A stretch of DNA of 64,000 nucleotides from Flavobacterium magnum (GTDB taxonomy: Bacteria > Bacteroidota > Bacteroidia > Flavobacteriales > Flavobacteriaceae), in assembly GCF_003055625.1 (NCBI RefSeq), contig NZ_CP028811.1, forward strand, positions 2,480,001 to 2,544,000, written 5' to 3'. Shown piece by piece: positions 26,175 to 35,597 of this stretch (the first letter of the stretch is position 1; each line of letters starts with the position of its first letter). Both the position numbers and the translations under genes were made by a program. Below the pieces are notes generated by a model that worked only from the letters and a program-made list of their open reading frames with translations, was not told the origin of the DNA and did not search any database.

Positions 26175-27568
26175 TTTACCAGCACCAGGTATTCCCAGGG
26201 AGCCAACTTGAATACGTCTGCGCCGGCGAGCGTCACTTTGTTTCCGGAAAAAAGTTCGGTATAACTGCCTTTCTGGTATTTCGAATCCAGCGTCGCCGTT
26301 GCCGGTTTGCTACTGTAATTGACTATCGCGATCACCCTGTCTTTTCCCTGCGTCCTCGAAAAAGAAATGACCTGCTCAGGCTTGTCATTGAATATCCGGA
26401 TCATCACCCCGCCTTCGTTGCCATTCCATAGTGCACGGTTGCTGTGCTTCAGCGCAAAGAGTTTGGTGTACAACGGCGCATATGGGAATGCCGACCAATT
26501 GATCTCATCCTTATCAAAAAATTTAAGCGAACGCGACAACCCCGCTTCCTGTCCGCCATACACCAGCGGCATACCATTGATCGTGGCGCAAAGCACCATC
26601 GAGGCTTTCAGTCCATCTCCGAAATTGGCAACCATATTTCCATTCCAGGAATTCATGTCGTGGTTGTCGGTAAAAAGCATGCGGTAGCCGTTTCGGGGGA
26701 ACGTGCTCACATCATGCGCCATGTATTCTACAAGTCCGGCGCTGCCTTTCTTATCCTTTGTCACCGCGGTCATTTTCTCAAACAGCGTCCATGAATAGGT
26801 CATATCGAATGCTTTCTTATGCAAATCGCGCGATTCCCATTCGGCCAGCATAAACACGGGTTTGATGGCATCGAGTTCGGCGCGCGCGTTGTCCCAGAAA
26901 TCGGTTGGCACAAAACCGGCCGTATCGCAGCGATACCCGTCGATATTAAAATCTCTGACCCAATGCACCAATGCACCGGTCATGTATTTGCGAAGTTCGG
27001 GTTTGTCATAATCGAAATCAATCACGTCATCCCAATCATACCAGGGCGTGGGCTGGAAGTGGCCTTCCGGTGTCTTGGTATACCAGTCAGGATGCTGTTT
27101 CGCCAACGGATTGTCCCATGACGAATGATTCGCAACCCAATCGATGATGATGTGCATTCCCATCGCGTGTATGCTGTCGACCAGGCGCCTGAAATCGGCC
27201 GCAGTGCCAAACTCAGGATTGACACCGAAATAGTCCTTAACGGAATATTCGCTGCCCAGTGTACCCTTGCGTTTTTCCACGCCTATCGGATGTATCGGCA
27301 TCAGCCAGATGATGTCGATTCCCATCGCTTTCAGCCTGGGCAGGTGCGATTCGAATGCTTTGAACGTCCCTTCATGGGTGTACTGGCGGATATTCACTTC
27401 ATAAATCGTGGCATTTTTTGACCAGTCCGGGTGTTTGACTTCCACGTATTCCTTCGGCTCATAAACCGACAGGTCGTTCCCTTTTTCAGGCTTTTTTTCC
27501 GGGACGTGGTTGCAGCTGCCCAGGGAAAGTGCAGCCAGCAATCCGATTGATTTGTAGAATGGCTTCAT
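26171..27568 (-). CDS. GH13 alpha-amylase family lipoprotein
   Basis: 465 residues with a lipobox (LSLGSC, Cys19), so probably an outer-membrane or periplasmic lipoprotein. The (beta/alpha)8 glycoside hydrolase 13 motifs are complete: region I DWVANH (143-148), region II GYRCDTA with nucleophile Asp215, region III LAEWE with acid/base Glu243, and region IV FTDNHD with Asp304. A small C-terminal beta domain closes the protein. It hydrolyses alpha-glucans or maltodextrins. No susC/susD-like genes adjoin it, so it is not part of a visible polysaccharide utilisation locus. Confidence 0.93.
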   Translation of the reverse strand: MKPFYKSIGLLAALSLGSCNHVPEKKPEKGNDLSVYEPKEYVEVKHPDWSKNATIYEVNIRQYTHEGTFKAFESHLPRLKAMGIDIIWLMPIHPIGVEKRKGTLGSEYSVKDYFGVNPEFGTAADFRRLVDSIHAMGMHIIIDWVANHSSWDNPLAKQHPDWYTKTPEGHFQPTPWYDWDDVIDFDYDKPELRKYMTGALVHWVRDFNIDGYRCDTAGFVPTDFWDNARAELDAIKPVFMLAEWESRDLHKKAFDMTYSWTLFEKMTAVTKDKKGSAGLVEYMAHDVSTFPRNGYRMLFTDNHDMNSWNGNMVANFGDGLKASMVLCATINGMPLVYGGQEAGLSRSLKFFDKDEINWSAFPYAPLYTKLFALKHSNRALWNGNEGGVMIRIFNDKPEQVISFSRTQGKDRVIAIVNYSSKPATATLDSKYQKGSYTELFSGNKVTLAGADVFKLAPWEYLVLVK

Positions 27569-27673
27569 CAGAATTTTCGTTTTTCGGCTTAAAGATATGA
27601 AAATGAACTAAAAAGCCTCTGCTGACGATTTGAAAAAAAAGGGGAAATCCTGAAGGACTAAATATACGTCAGC

Positions 27674-27859
27674 TCACTTCTTTTTCTTCCAGTTTGCCTG
27701 CATCGCAGCGTACGATTTTTTCGAAATCCCTGATTTCCGTTTGCTTCTCGAAATACCCTTCTTGCGGCGCGCGTTGATGTTGTTGACGAGCGAGTTTTTG
27801 ACGCCGAGCCGGTTTTTTTTCCGGCTGTGTTTCCGCGCTTTTTTTATCCTTCTTTTCAT
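27674..27859 (-). CDS. Small strongly basic protein
   Basis: 61 residues, about 45 percent Lys and Arg (MKRRIKKARKHSRKKNRLG ... NWKKKK). It is probably a nucleic-acid or ribosome-associated protein; short proteins of this composition recur in Bacteroidota, but I cannot name a family. A competing reading in another frame (99 residues, 27669-27968) has no recognisable features and overlaps the terminator of the next gene, so the basic one is preferred. It would need a promoter within the 140 bases upstream. Confidence 0.55.
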   Translation of the reverse strand: MKRRIKKARKHSRKKNRLGVKNSLVNNINARRKKGISRSKRKSGISKKSYAAMQANWKKKK

Positions 27860-27950
27860 GGCTGTGGTTTTTACCGAAATTAGGGCATTTTGAATGCGGC
27901 GCTTTACAGCTTTCCCATTTTAATTTACAGGCTGACGGGCCGCCAATTGC

Positions 27951-27983
27951 AAAAAAAAATCCGTACACATGGTACGGATTTTT
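27951..27983 (-). terminator. Terminator after the SPFH gene
   Basis: AAAAATCCGTAC (27955-27966) pairs with GTACGGATTTTT (27972-27983) across ACATG. The A-run on the left gives the T-run on the minus strand, 16 bases past the SPFH stop. Confidence 0.85.
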
Positions 27984-27998
27984 GTGACTGATTCGGAC

Positions 27999-29933
27999 TT
28001 ATGCCTCATTTCCGGGCTGTGCTTTTCCATCCCGCGTTTTGGTGTCGTCCCTGGCATCCATCATTTCCATGAGTTTCATCCCCAGCAGTCCGCTGATCGA
28101 ACCGTCGGTACCGTTGTTGCCTGAAATCAGGACGTCCGGAATGACCTTGATTTTTCCTTTCCCGATCTCTTCGGTGATTTTATATTTTGTAAAATTGTCG
28201 CCGCCCATCGCTGAAACCTGTAACTGATAAGCTTCGGCGGTCGATTTTCCGATGGCCATGATTTTCTCGGCTTCGGCCAGACCGGTTTTGGAGATCTTTT
28301 CCGCTTCGGCGCTGGCGTTTAGTTTTGTCGCCTCCGCTTGCGCACCGGCCCGCGCCTTGGTGGCTTCGGCTTCTGCATTGGCCCGCATTTTTGTCGCTTC
28401 GGCTTCAGCGTTTACACTGAGCTTGAGGCTGGTCGCATCACCTTCCGCTTTTTTAACGGTGGCGTCGGCAGTCCTTTGCGCAATTTCGACACTTTGAGAA
28501 GCGCGCACGATTTCCTTCTGCATGTCTGCAATGGCCGTTTCTTTTTCTACACCCTGCCTTTGTTCCTGCGCCATCCTCTGAGTCTGGTAAGTTTTCTGCT
28601 CTTCTTCGGCAATCTTACGATCGGTCAGCGTTTTCATCAGTGATTCAGGCGGAACGATGTCACCAATTAACGTATCCACAGCGTTTACGTTGTATTCATC
28701 CAACACCAGCTTGATGTGGTTCTTGGCTGATTCCTGGCGCTCTTTTCTGGTCGACAGGAACGAAATCACATCACTGTCCTGGGCCGAGTTCCGGAAGTAG
28801 TTTCCGATAGTGGGTTCTAAAACCTGTGACACGAGGTTGTTCATGCTTCCGAAACGCGCGATGACTTTTGGTGCCTCGTTGGCCGGTACGTGGATGATCT
28901 GCGCCACGTCAAGGTTGAATGGGAAACCGTCTTTCGAACGTACCGTAATGGTCGACAGGTTCTTGTCCAGGTTATGCGATTCGCTGCGCGCGTTGGCCCA
29001 GTTCAGTACCAGATTCGTGGTAGGCACCGGCTCGAGCTTGGTTGTGTATTTGTTCAATGCGTATTTTCCGGGACCCAGCGGCTCCATCCACACGCCGCGT
29101 TGTCCTTTTGAAACGATATTTCCGTGCTTGAAGCTGTCGCCGGTAACGTCTTTGCCATCTTCACCGATATAGGAAATCACAACACCGACATAACCGATAG
29201 GCACGTCTGTCATCGGATTTTGTTCTATCAGCACGGCCCAGGGATTGATGTAGTACGAACCGGCCAGCATTATTTGTGGCTGGAGGCCGCGGTTTCCGCC
29301 GAGCTCGAGGAACTTGTCGAAATCCTGGAAATTGTTGTGCCCATCGATGTATTTACCGGCAATTTGCCCTTGAGGGATCGGTTCGCCGTCCAGGGCAGTT
29401 ACAATCCCGATCATGTTTTCGAAAATCTTGATCTGGTCGGACACGATGATTTCGAACAGGAAGGTGTTAATCCGATAAGATCCCGTGGTGATGAACGCCG
29501 TTTGCCGCCCTTTTTGTCCGGAATTGTTCAGGAAGGCAGTCGCGTCCTGGAAATTGTCGCAATCGACTTTTCTCGCCAGGATGTGCCCGGTCGGGATTTC
29601 TTCACCATCTTTACTCAGCACCAGCCCGATTTTACCTTCAGGAATAATGGTAAACGCGGTCATGTCGACGCTGTATTGCCAGATCCACATGCCCCAATAA
29701 AGTCCAGGTGCGAGCGTTTTAGCCTGAAAACCGGCTTCGCCTTTGGTGGCGATGATGCGGCCGTCAGGCAAGGATTTTTCAGCTCCGAAAAGCACGAATT
29801 TTTTGGTTACAAGACCAATCTTGTCTTCAGGCACGATGACCATACCGAAGAACACGCGAAGTACAAATTTGTACATAAGAATACCCAGCAGGATCAGGAG
29901 CACCCACCAGTAAGAAGCAAGCATTGTTGTCAT
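27999..29933 (-). CDS. Large SPFH (band 7/flotillin-like) protein with N-terminal beta repeats
   Basis: 644 residues. One membrane helix (about 8-30). Then four similar blocks at about 33-96, 98-172, 173-242 and 245-303, each opening with a V-P-(E/I)-(D/G)-K/Y-I-G-L/V-V-like strand and carrying a G-(Q/R)I and later a G-x-Y step. Next come an SPFH domain (about 305-450) and a long Ala/Glu/Lys coiled coil (about 455-590) with repeats of the AEAEATK type, then a Gly-rich tail. SPFH proteins form large membrane rings that organise proteases or microdomains. The repeat-SPFH-helix order also recalls the major vault protein. It is monocistronic. Confidence 0.85.
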   Translation of the reverse strand: MTTMLASYWWVLLILLGILMYKFVLRVFFGMVIVPEDKIGLVTKKFVLFGAEKSLPDGRIIATKGEAGFQAKTLAPGLYWGMWIWQYSVDMTAFTIIPEGKIGLVLSKDGEEIPTGHILARKVDCDNFQDATAFLNNSGQKGRQTAFITTGSYRINTFLFEIIVSDQIKIFENMIGIVTALDGEPIPQGQIAGKYIDGHNNFQDFDKFLELGGNRGLQPQIMLAGSYYINPWAVLIEQNPMTDVPIGYVGVVISYIGEDGKDVTGDSFKHGNIVSKGQRGVWMEPLGPGKYALNKYTTKLEPVPTTNLVLNWANARSESHNLDKNLSTITVRSKDGFPFNLDVAQIIHVPANEAPKVIARFGSMNNLVSQVLEPTIGNYFRNSAQDSDVISFLSTRKERQESAKNHIKLVLDEYNVNAVDTLIGDIVPPESLMKTLTDRKIAEEEQKTYQTQRMAQEQRQGVEKETAIADMQKEIVRASQSVEIAQRTADATVKKAEGDATSLKLSVNAEAEATKMRANAEAEATKARAGAQAEATKLNASAEAEKISKTGLAEAEKIMAIGKSTAEAYQLQVSAMGGDNFTKYKITEEIGKGKIKVIPDVLISGNNGTDGSISGLLGMKLMEMMDARDDTKTRDGKAQPGNEA

Positions 29934-30039
29934 TTTGTTTTACATTTTGGAGATGTAAAATTACTAAGGATTTAAGAAAATAGTTAGAGGATTTCAGGGA
30001 TTAACGTTGCATCGTTTGTTTATGTTGATTTTGATGGGA

Positions 30040-30066
30040 AAAGCTTCAGGAATTGAGGACTTTTTG
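30040..30066. other. AT-rich gene-free leader upstream of the SPFH gene
   Basis: Bases 29934-30228 hold no gene. I see no exact TAnnTTTG within 60 bases of the SPFH start. Farther out, an AAAACAC/GTGTTTT hairpin (30140-30146 with 30160-30166) stands next to the terminator of the lipoamide dehydrogenase gene. Confidence 0.3.
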
Positions 30067-30170
30067 TTTAAAAGCGGCAGTTTTGTTAAAAATCGTATTG
30101 TCGCCGGAACCTGAGCGAACTGACCGAAATGTCTCTTAAAAAACACGCTCGCTACCCTGGTGTTTTGGCC

Positions 30171-30198
30171 AAAAAAAAAACCGCCCCAAAGGACGGTC
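30171..30198 (-). terminator. Terminator after dihydrolipoyl dehydrogenase gene
   Basis: ACCGCCCC (30180-30187) pairs with GGACGGT (30191-30197), with one mismatch, across AAA. The ten-base A-run at 30171-30180 reads as a T-run on the minus strand. Confidence 0.8.
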
Positions 30199-30228
30199 TA
30201 TTCTTAAATCTATTTGTGCAATCCGCGT

Positions 30229-31614
30229 CTACAAATGGATCACTTCATCATAAGCCGCCGCAGCCGCTTCCATAATTGCCTCACTCATGGTCGGGTGGGG
30301 GTGTATGGATTTGATGATTTCATGACCTGTAGTTTCGAGTTTCCGGGCTACGACCGCTTCGGCAATCATGTCAGTAACGCCGGCACCAATCATGTGGCAA
30401 CCCAGCCATTCGCCGTATCTGGCATCGAAGATTACCTTTACGAAACCATCAGCAGCACCGGCAGCTTTTGCTTTTCCGGAGGCAGAAAATGGGAACTTGC
30501 CGATTTTGAGTTCGTATCCTTTCTCTTTAGCCTGTTTTTCGGTCATCCCCACGGAAGCGATTTCAGGTGCGGCATAAGTACAGCCCGGGATGTTTCCGTA
30601 GTCGATCTTATCAACATGGAGGCCCGCAATTTTCTCAACGCACGTAATTCCTTCTGCGGAAGCGACGTGAGCCAGCGCAGGTCCGGGAACTACATCGCCG
30701 ATTGCATAATACCCGGGAATATTCGTCTGATAGAAATCGTTTACAAGGATCTTGTCACGATCGGTAGCGATGCCCACTTCTTCGAGTCCGATGTTTTCAA
30801 TATTGGATTTGATTCCGACAGCAGAAAGCACAATATCGGCTTCGAGTATTTCTTCCCCTTTAGCTGTCTTAACTGTTGCTTTGACGCCATTGCCACTGAT
30901 GTCCACTTTTTCAACGGATGCATTGGTCATGATTTTCACGCCGGCTTTCTTCATCGAGCGTTCCATTTGTTTGGACACTTCCTCGTCCTCCAATGGGACT
31001 ATGTTCGGAAGGAATTCCACAATCGTAACGTCTGTTCCCATCGAATTGTAGAAATGTGCAAATTCTACCCCGATTGCACCGGAACCCACGACAATCATGG
31101 ATTTAGGCTGTTCCGGTAAGGTCATCGCCTGACGGTAACCGATCACTTTCTCGCCGTCCTGCGGCAGGTTAGGCAGTTCACGCGAGCGTGCACCTGTAGC
31201 GATGATGATATGGTCGGCTGAATATTCCGTCACAGTCCCATTGTTGTCCACGGCGACCTTTTTGCCCGGCTTGATTTTTCCGGCCCCTTCGATCACATCA
31301 ATCTTATTCTTTTTCATCAGGAACTGCACACCCTTACTCATGCCGTCGGCCACACCACGCGAACGGGAGATCACCGCGTTGAAATCCTTATCGTATTCCT
31401 TAATGGTCAGTCCGTAGTCAGAAGCATGTTTAAGGTAATCAAATACCTGTGCCGATTTCAACAGGGCTTTCGTCGGGATACATCCCCAATTCAGGCAGAT
31501 CCCGCCGAGACTTTCCTTTTCGATCACAGCAACCTTAAATCCGAGTTGCGAAGCCCTGATGGCCGTAACGTAGCCACCGGGACCACTTCCTAAAACTATA
31601 ATATCGTATTTCAT
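30229..31614 (-). CDS. lpdA: Dihydrolipoyl dehydrogenase
   Basis: 461 residues from the ATG at 31614, where the FAD-binding MKYDIIVLGSGPGG begins; the open frame upstream lacks homology-like sequence. The redox disulfide is Cys40/Cys45 in GGICLNWGCIPTKALL. The NAD-binding GSGAIGVEFA is near residues 178-187, and the active-site HPHPTMSEA with the His-Glu dyad is near the C-terminus. It reoxidises lipoamide on the E2 subunits of 2-oxoacid dehydrogenases and the glycine cleavage system. No E1 or E2 genes adjoin, so it may serve several complexes. Confidence 0.95.
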   Translation of the reverse strand: MKYDIIVLGSGPGGYVTAIRASQLGFKVAVIEKESLGGICLNWGCIPTKALLKSAQVFDYLKHASDYGLTIKEYDKDFNAVISRSRGVADGMSKGVQFLMKKNKIDVIEGAGKIKPGKKVAVDNNGTVTEYSADHIIIATGARSRELPNLPQDGEKVIGYRQAMTLPEQPKSMIVVGSGAIGVEFAHFYNSMGTDVTIVEFLPNIVPLEDEEVSKQMERSMKKAGVKIMTNASVEKVDISGNGVKATVKTAKGEEILEADIVLSAVGIKSNIENIGLEEVGIATDRDKILVNDFYQTNIPGYYAIGDVVPGPALAHVASAEGITCVEKIAGLHVDKIDYGNIPGCTYAAPEIASVGMTEKQAKEKGYELKIGKFPFSASGKAKAAGAADGFVKVIFDARYGEWLGCHMIGAGVTDMIAEAVVARKLETTGHEIIKSIHPHPTMSEAIMEAAAAAYDEVIHL

Positions 31615-31705
31615 TATGTATATTTTGCGGTTTAAAATTTGTGTACGAAAGTAAGTATTTATTTGGTTATTGTAAAATGTTTGCGCCAATTGGTGCTGCA
31701 AAAAA

Positions 31706-32380
31706 CTACTCCAGGATATTCTTGTTGGTGCCTTTAACCTGATGGGAAATCACGGCCTTTTGTGCCGCAACGCGCATTACAAGCCTTTCGTCGGTGATTT
31801 TATCTCCAAGCTTGATCTGCGTAAGATCATTTTTTGTGTCATGCCACAACACGGCGCGCTGCCGGACCCTGTCGTTCGTGTTGCTGTTCATGAGCAGGTA
31901 GGCTATGTCGTTTGAAGCATATAGGTAGATGGCCTCTCCGCCATCCTTACCGCCATAATCCAGCCCTAGGCCGATGCGGTCCTCATCATCCGCAAATCCG
32001 AAGCCGCCGCGTTCATCGCCGGTGTTGTCATTAATGATATAGGACCAGCCTGCCGAATTCCGGTCTTCGAGTTTCCCGCCAATCTGCAATTTTCCATCTT
32101 TACCCATGAATAAGCGGTCGGTGCCGGTGCTGTCCACAAAAACCAATCCTGACATCGCGTCGTGCCGTTTGCGGCCTTTCTCCTGTGGTATCGGGCTGCC
32201 CATCATGATAAAAGGTTTGCCCGCGGCATCCTCTACAATAAGGCCTTTGGTGCGGATGATTTCTTGATTCCCGGATTTGAATGAGACCAGGAGTCCAACA
32301 GCAAGGCATCCCGCCAAAGCCATGAGCGCGATGCGCAGTTGGCGCACCTGTCTCTGAAGCGATTCAATTTGATTTTCCAT
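31706..32380 (-). CDS. Single-span membrane protein of unknown function
   Basis: 224 residues. A short coiled coil (MENQIESLQRQVRQLRIALM) leads into one membrane helix (about 17-35). The rest is a beta-rich extracytoplasmic part with sequence such as GFGFADDEDRIGLGLDYGG and EAIYLYASNDIAYLLMNSN, suggesting a repeat sheet. The pattern LFMGKDGKLQIGG suggests each strand set is short. I recognise no family. It follows the DUF2238 gene on the same strand after 30 bases and may be the last gene of the truA operon. Confidence 0.65.
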   Translation of the reverse strand: MENQIESLQRQVRQLRIALMALAGCLAVGLLVSFKSGNQEIIRTKGLIVEDAAGKPFIMMGSPIPQEKGRKRHDAMSGLVFVDSTGTDRLFMGKDGKLQIGGKLEDRNSAGWSYIINDNTGDERGGFGFADDEDRIGLGLDYGGKDGGEAIYLYASNDIAYLLMNSNTNDRVRQRAVLWHDTKNDLTQIKLGDKITDERLVMRVAAQKAVISHQVKGTNKNILE

Positions 32381-32410
32381 AAGATTATTTCTGTTGATGA
32401 TGAACTTGTC

Positions 32411-33061
32411 TTATTGCGGCTCGTTGAAATTTCCCAGTTTCCTGACAATTGAAACCACTGTCGTTGCGATGATTGCCCCTGAAAAAGCCAGAAAGATATC
32501 TTTCTGGGCATCCCAGATGTCGCCCTGAGTGCCGAGGTAAGCGGCGCCCTGTTCCTTAAAAAGGATGTCGGCAACGGCCCATTCGATCAGCTCATAGAAA
32601 GCACTGATCGACAGGGTGATCTCTATCGGCAAGGTCCAGGCCACCCAGGCAGGGAATTTCAGCCATTTGAGAAACATTTCGCGCATGGGGTAGGCCAGCA
32701 GGAATCCGAAGCTGAAGTGCACAATGCGGTCGTAATGGTTCCTTTGTAAATCCAGGACATCTTTCAGCCAGTATCCGAAGGGATTTTCAGCATAAGTATA
32801 TTTCGAGCCATACACATGCAGGCACAAATAGATGCAAATCAACAGATAACTGAGGTCGCTGAACTGGTATTTCCTGTGCGTAAAGGTAAGGAAGCCCAGA
32901 AACAGGAAAACCAGGGTGTTTTCCAGAAACCAGTTTGACGTGTCCGTAGTCCCTATAAATGAATTGATCCAGCAACCGATGAAAACAGCGCAAAAAAGCT
33001 GCAGCCATCGGTTTTGCTTAAACTTTTTTCTGTCGGTGGAAATGGCGATGGTGAAGGACAT
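32411..33061 (-). CDS. DUF2238 / YjdF-like integral membrane protein
   Basis: 216 residues with about six hydrophobic segments. The DUF2238 core is visible: HVYGSKYTYAENPFGYW (near 86-102), YDRIVHFSFGFLLAYPMREM (near 113-132), SAFYELIEWAVADI and LGTQGDIWDAQKDIFLA. The His, Asp and Glu residues inside or at the ends of helices suggest metal or substrate handling, but the family has no assigned reaction. The start lies three bases after the stop of the ABC exporter gene. Confidence 0.85.
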   Translation of the reverse strand: MSFTIAISTDRKKFKQNRWLQLFCAVFIGCWINSFIGTTDTSNWFLENTLVFLFLGFLTFTHRKYQFSDLSYLLICIYLCLHVYGSKYTYAENPFGYWLKDVLDLQRNHYDRIVHFSFGFLLAYPMREMFLKWLKFPAWVAWTLPIEITLSISAFYELIEWAVADILFKEQGAAYLGTQGDIWDAQKDIFLAFSGAIIATTVVSIVRKLGNFNEPQ

Positions 33062-33064
33062 AGC

Positions 33065-34825
33065 TTAATTTTTTACTTCGGTCAGGAATTGCGAATAATA
33101 CAGGTTTCGGTAGTGACCGCCTTCAATGCTGAGCAACTGTTGATGGGTGCCGTGTTCTACGATCAGCCCTTTGTCCATCACTACAATCCTATCGGCGTTG
33201 ATGATGGTGGCGAGGCGGTGCGCAATGACTATGGATGTGCGCCCTTTGGTGATGGTCTCGGTCGCGCGCTGTATCAGTTCTTCGGAATAGGTGTCAATTG
33301 AAGATGTCGCCTCATCAAGCACCAAAATCGCAGGATTGCTCACGTAAGCGCGCAGGAAAGCGATGAGCTGGCGTTGGCCAGATGACAGCATGGCGCCGCG
33401 CTCCCTGACGTTGTAGTCGTAATTTTCGGGAAGGCTCATGATAAAGTCATGAATGCCGATTTTCTTCGCGGCGTTAATGACTTGCTCCCTGCTGATGCCG
33501 GCGTGGTTCAGCGTAATATTGTTCAGGATGGTATCGGCAAAAAGGAAAACGTCCTGCAAAACCACCCCGATCTGATTCCGAAGCGATTCCAGCCTAAAAT
33601 CCCTGATGTTATGGCCATCAATGCAGATTTTTCCGCTGTTGATTTCATAGAACCTGTTCATCAGGTTGATGATGGTCGACTTTCCGGCACCCGTGGCCCC
33701 GACAATGGCAATGGTCTCTCCCGCATTTACCTTCAAATTGATGCCTTTGATGACTTCTTCATTCTCAATATACCCGAAATGCACATCACGGAATTCGATG
33801 TGTCCCTCAAACGCGGGCGCCTCGATTGTACCGTCCTGCTGTACCTGGTCTTCGCTGTCGAGGATGTCGAAGACACGATTGGCTGCAATCATTCCCATCT
33901 GCATTTCGTTGAATTTGTCCGCAATCTGGCGCAAAGGATTGAACAACATCGTGATAAACATGGTGTATGAAAACAGGTCACCAAAGGTCGTTGTCGTGTC
34001 GCCGCCTAAAATGCGCAATCCGCCATACCAAACCACACATCCCAGTGTAAGTGCAGAGATCATGTCGGCAATCGGGAAGAAGATGGAGTTGTACCATACG
34101 GTCTTGATCCACGCTTTGCGGTGGCGGTCGTTGATGTCGCGGAACTTGTCATACTCTATCTGCTCGCGGTGAAAAAGCTGTACGATTTTCATACCCGTAA
34201 CACGTTCCTGTACGAAGGTATTCAGGTTTGACAGCTCGTTGCGCACCTGCTCAAAGGCCAACTGCATTTTCTTCTGGAAAATGCGTGTGATATATACCAG
34301 GATCGGCATGGCAACGATCACGATCCAGCTGAGTTTCCAGTTCAGGTAAAACATCAGGAACAGCAACGCGACCATCTTGGCGAGATCGCTCAGGATCATG
34401 AAAAGGCCCTGGCTGAATATTTTTGCGATGGCTTCAATATCCGAAACCGTGCGCGTCACGAGCTGGCCCACAGGCGCCATGTCAAAATATTTCATCCGGA
34501 AGCTGAAGATGTGGCGGAACAGTTTGTTCCGGATGTCACGGATGATATCCTGCCCCAGCCAGTTCGCCCAATAGACGAAGTAAAACTGGGAAAGCACTTC
34601 CATGATGAGCGCGCCACCCATAGCAATAATATAATACAGCAAGCCCAGTTCGTCCTTTTTGGCGATGTAATTGTCGATGGTGCCCTTCAGTAAAGCGGGG
34701 CGCAGTGCCGCGAAAACCGCGAGGAACACCGCCCAGACAATGACGCCGTTAAAGCGCCTGCGATACGGCTTGGTGTAGGCCATAATGCGTTTGAATACGC
34801 GGGAATCGAATGCTTTTGCGCTCAT
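33065..34825 (-). CDS. ABC exporter, fused permease and ATPase (MsbA/LmrA-like)
   Basis: 586 residues: six membrane helices (about 20-310) followed by an ATPase domain. Walker A is GATGAGKST (about 376-384), the signature is LSSGQRQLIAF, and Walker B is AILVLDEATSSID. The switch His sits in VIAHRL. Half-transporters of this type dimerise and export lipids, drugs or peptides. The substrate is not evident; lipid A core export is one option. It lies four bases downstream of truA and three before the DUF2238 gene, so the three are probably one transcript. Confidence 0.93.
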   Translation of the reverse strand: MSAKAFDSRVFKRIMAYTKPYRRRFNGVIVWAVFLAVFAALRPALLKGTIDNYIAKKDELGLLYYIIAMGGALIMEVLSQFYFVYWANWLGQDIIRDIRNKLFRHIFSFRMKYFDMAPVGQLVTRTVSDIEAIAKIFSQGLFMILSDLAKMVALLFLMFYLNWKLSWIVIVAMPILVYITRIFQKKMQLAFEQVRNELSNLNTFVQERVTGMKIVQLFHREQIEYDKFRDINDRHRKAWIKTVWYNSIFFPIADMISALTLGCVVWYGGLRILGGDTTTTFGDLFSYTMFITMLFNPLRQIADKFNEMQMGMIAANRVFDILDSEDQVQQDGTIEAPAFEGHIEFRDVHFGYIENEEVIKGINLKVNAGETIAIVGATGAGKSTIINLMNRFYEINSGKICIDGHNIRDFRLESLRNQIGVVLQDVFLFADTILNNITLNHAGISREQVINAAKKIGIHDFIMSLPENYDYNVRERGAMLSSGQRQLIAFLRAYVSNPAILVLDEATSSIDTYSEELIQRATETITKGRTSIVIAHRLATIINADRIVVMDKGLIVEHGTHQQLLSIEGGHYRNLYYSQFLTEVKN

Positions 34826-34829
34826 TTAG

Positions 34830-35597
34830 TCAGATGTTAGCGGTGCCGGTATTGGACTTTTCTACTATGTAATCGTATGTTATTGCTGTCAGGAAGAGGC
34901 CTTGTGCAGGCACAGAAAATCCGGCTTTGCTGCGGTCTTTGCTCTCAATGATGGCTTTCAGGCCTTCGATCGGAATTTTACCCCGGCCGATGTTTACTAA
35001 AGTACCAACAATCGCGCGGACCATATTGCGCAGGAAACGATCGGCAGATATCGTAAAGACCAACCGGTCGTCCTGTTCCTGCCAGTATGCCTCAGCGATG
35101 CGGCAATTGAACGTATTGACATCAGTATTGACTTTAGAAAAACATTGGAAATCATTGTATTCCAAAAGGATTGCGGCGGCCTGATTCATTTTGTGCACAT
35201 CAAGCGGCAGTCCGTAATGCCAGCCCGTTTCATTGCCGAATACGTTTTTGGTTGTGAAAATATGGTATTCATACGTGCGTTTGGTCGCGTCAAAACGCGC
35301 ATGTGCCCCATCGTGGACTTTGATGAGCTCAGCAACTGCAATATCAGCGGGCAGGTAGGCATTGAGACGATGCACGATCTCGGGCGTGCTCTCGAGAGAT
35401 CCGACCTCGAAATGTGCGTACATCGTCCTGGCGTGTACCCCGGCGTCCGTACGACCGGCGGCGGTCAGTTCGACCGGTTCCCTTAAGATCACGGACATCG
35501 CCTTTTCGAGTATTTCCTGCACGGAAACCGCATTCGGCTGGTATTGCCAACCGTGGTAATGGGTGCCGTTATAGGAAAATCGGATGAAGTAGCGCAA
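34830..35597 (-). CDS. truA: tRNA pseudouridine(38-40) synthase TruA
   Basis: 255 residues. The catalytic aspartate is Asp51 in AAGRTDAGVHA. Further family marks are the FSYNGTHYHGWQ start (7-18), FDATKRTYEYHI near 102-113 and FLRNMVRAIVGTLVNIG near 185-201. It isomerises uridines 38-40 in the anticodon arm of many tRNAs. It begins the minus-strand group with the ABC exporter and DUF2238 genes, and is divergent from the phosphoesterase gene 166 bases away. Confidence 0.95.
   Translation of the reverse strand: MRYFIRFSYNGTHYHGWQYQPNAVSVQEILEKAMSVILREPVELTAAGRTDAGVHARTMYAHFEVGSLESTPEIVHRLNAYLPADIAVAELIKVHDGAHARFDATKRTYEYHIFTTKNVFGNETGWHYGLPLDVHKMNQAAAILLEYNDFQCFSKVNTDVNTFNCRIAEAYWQEQDDRLVFTISADRFLRNMVRAIVGTLVNIGRGKIPIEGLKAIIESKDRSKAGFSVPAQGLFLTAITYDYIVEKSNTGTANI

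Noticed and set aside
29124..29975. 283-residue open frame on the + strand
   Set aside because: Antisense shadow of the SPFH gene; no recognisable features.
30214..31119. 301-residue open frame on the + strand
   Set aside because: It lies antisense to the lipoamide dehydrogenase gene, whose product has complete family motifs; no motif is seen in the antisense product.
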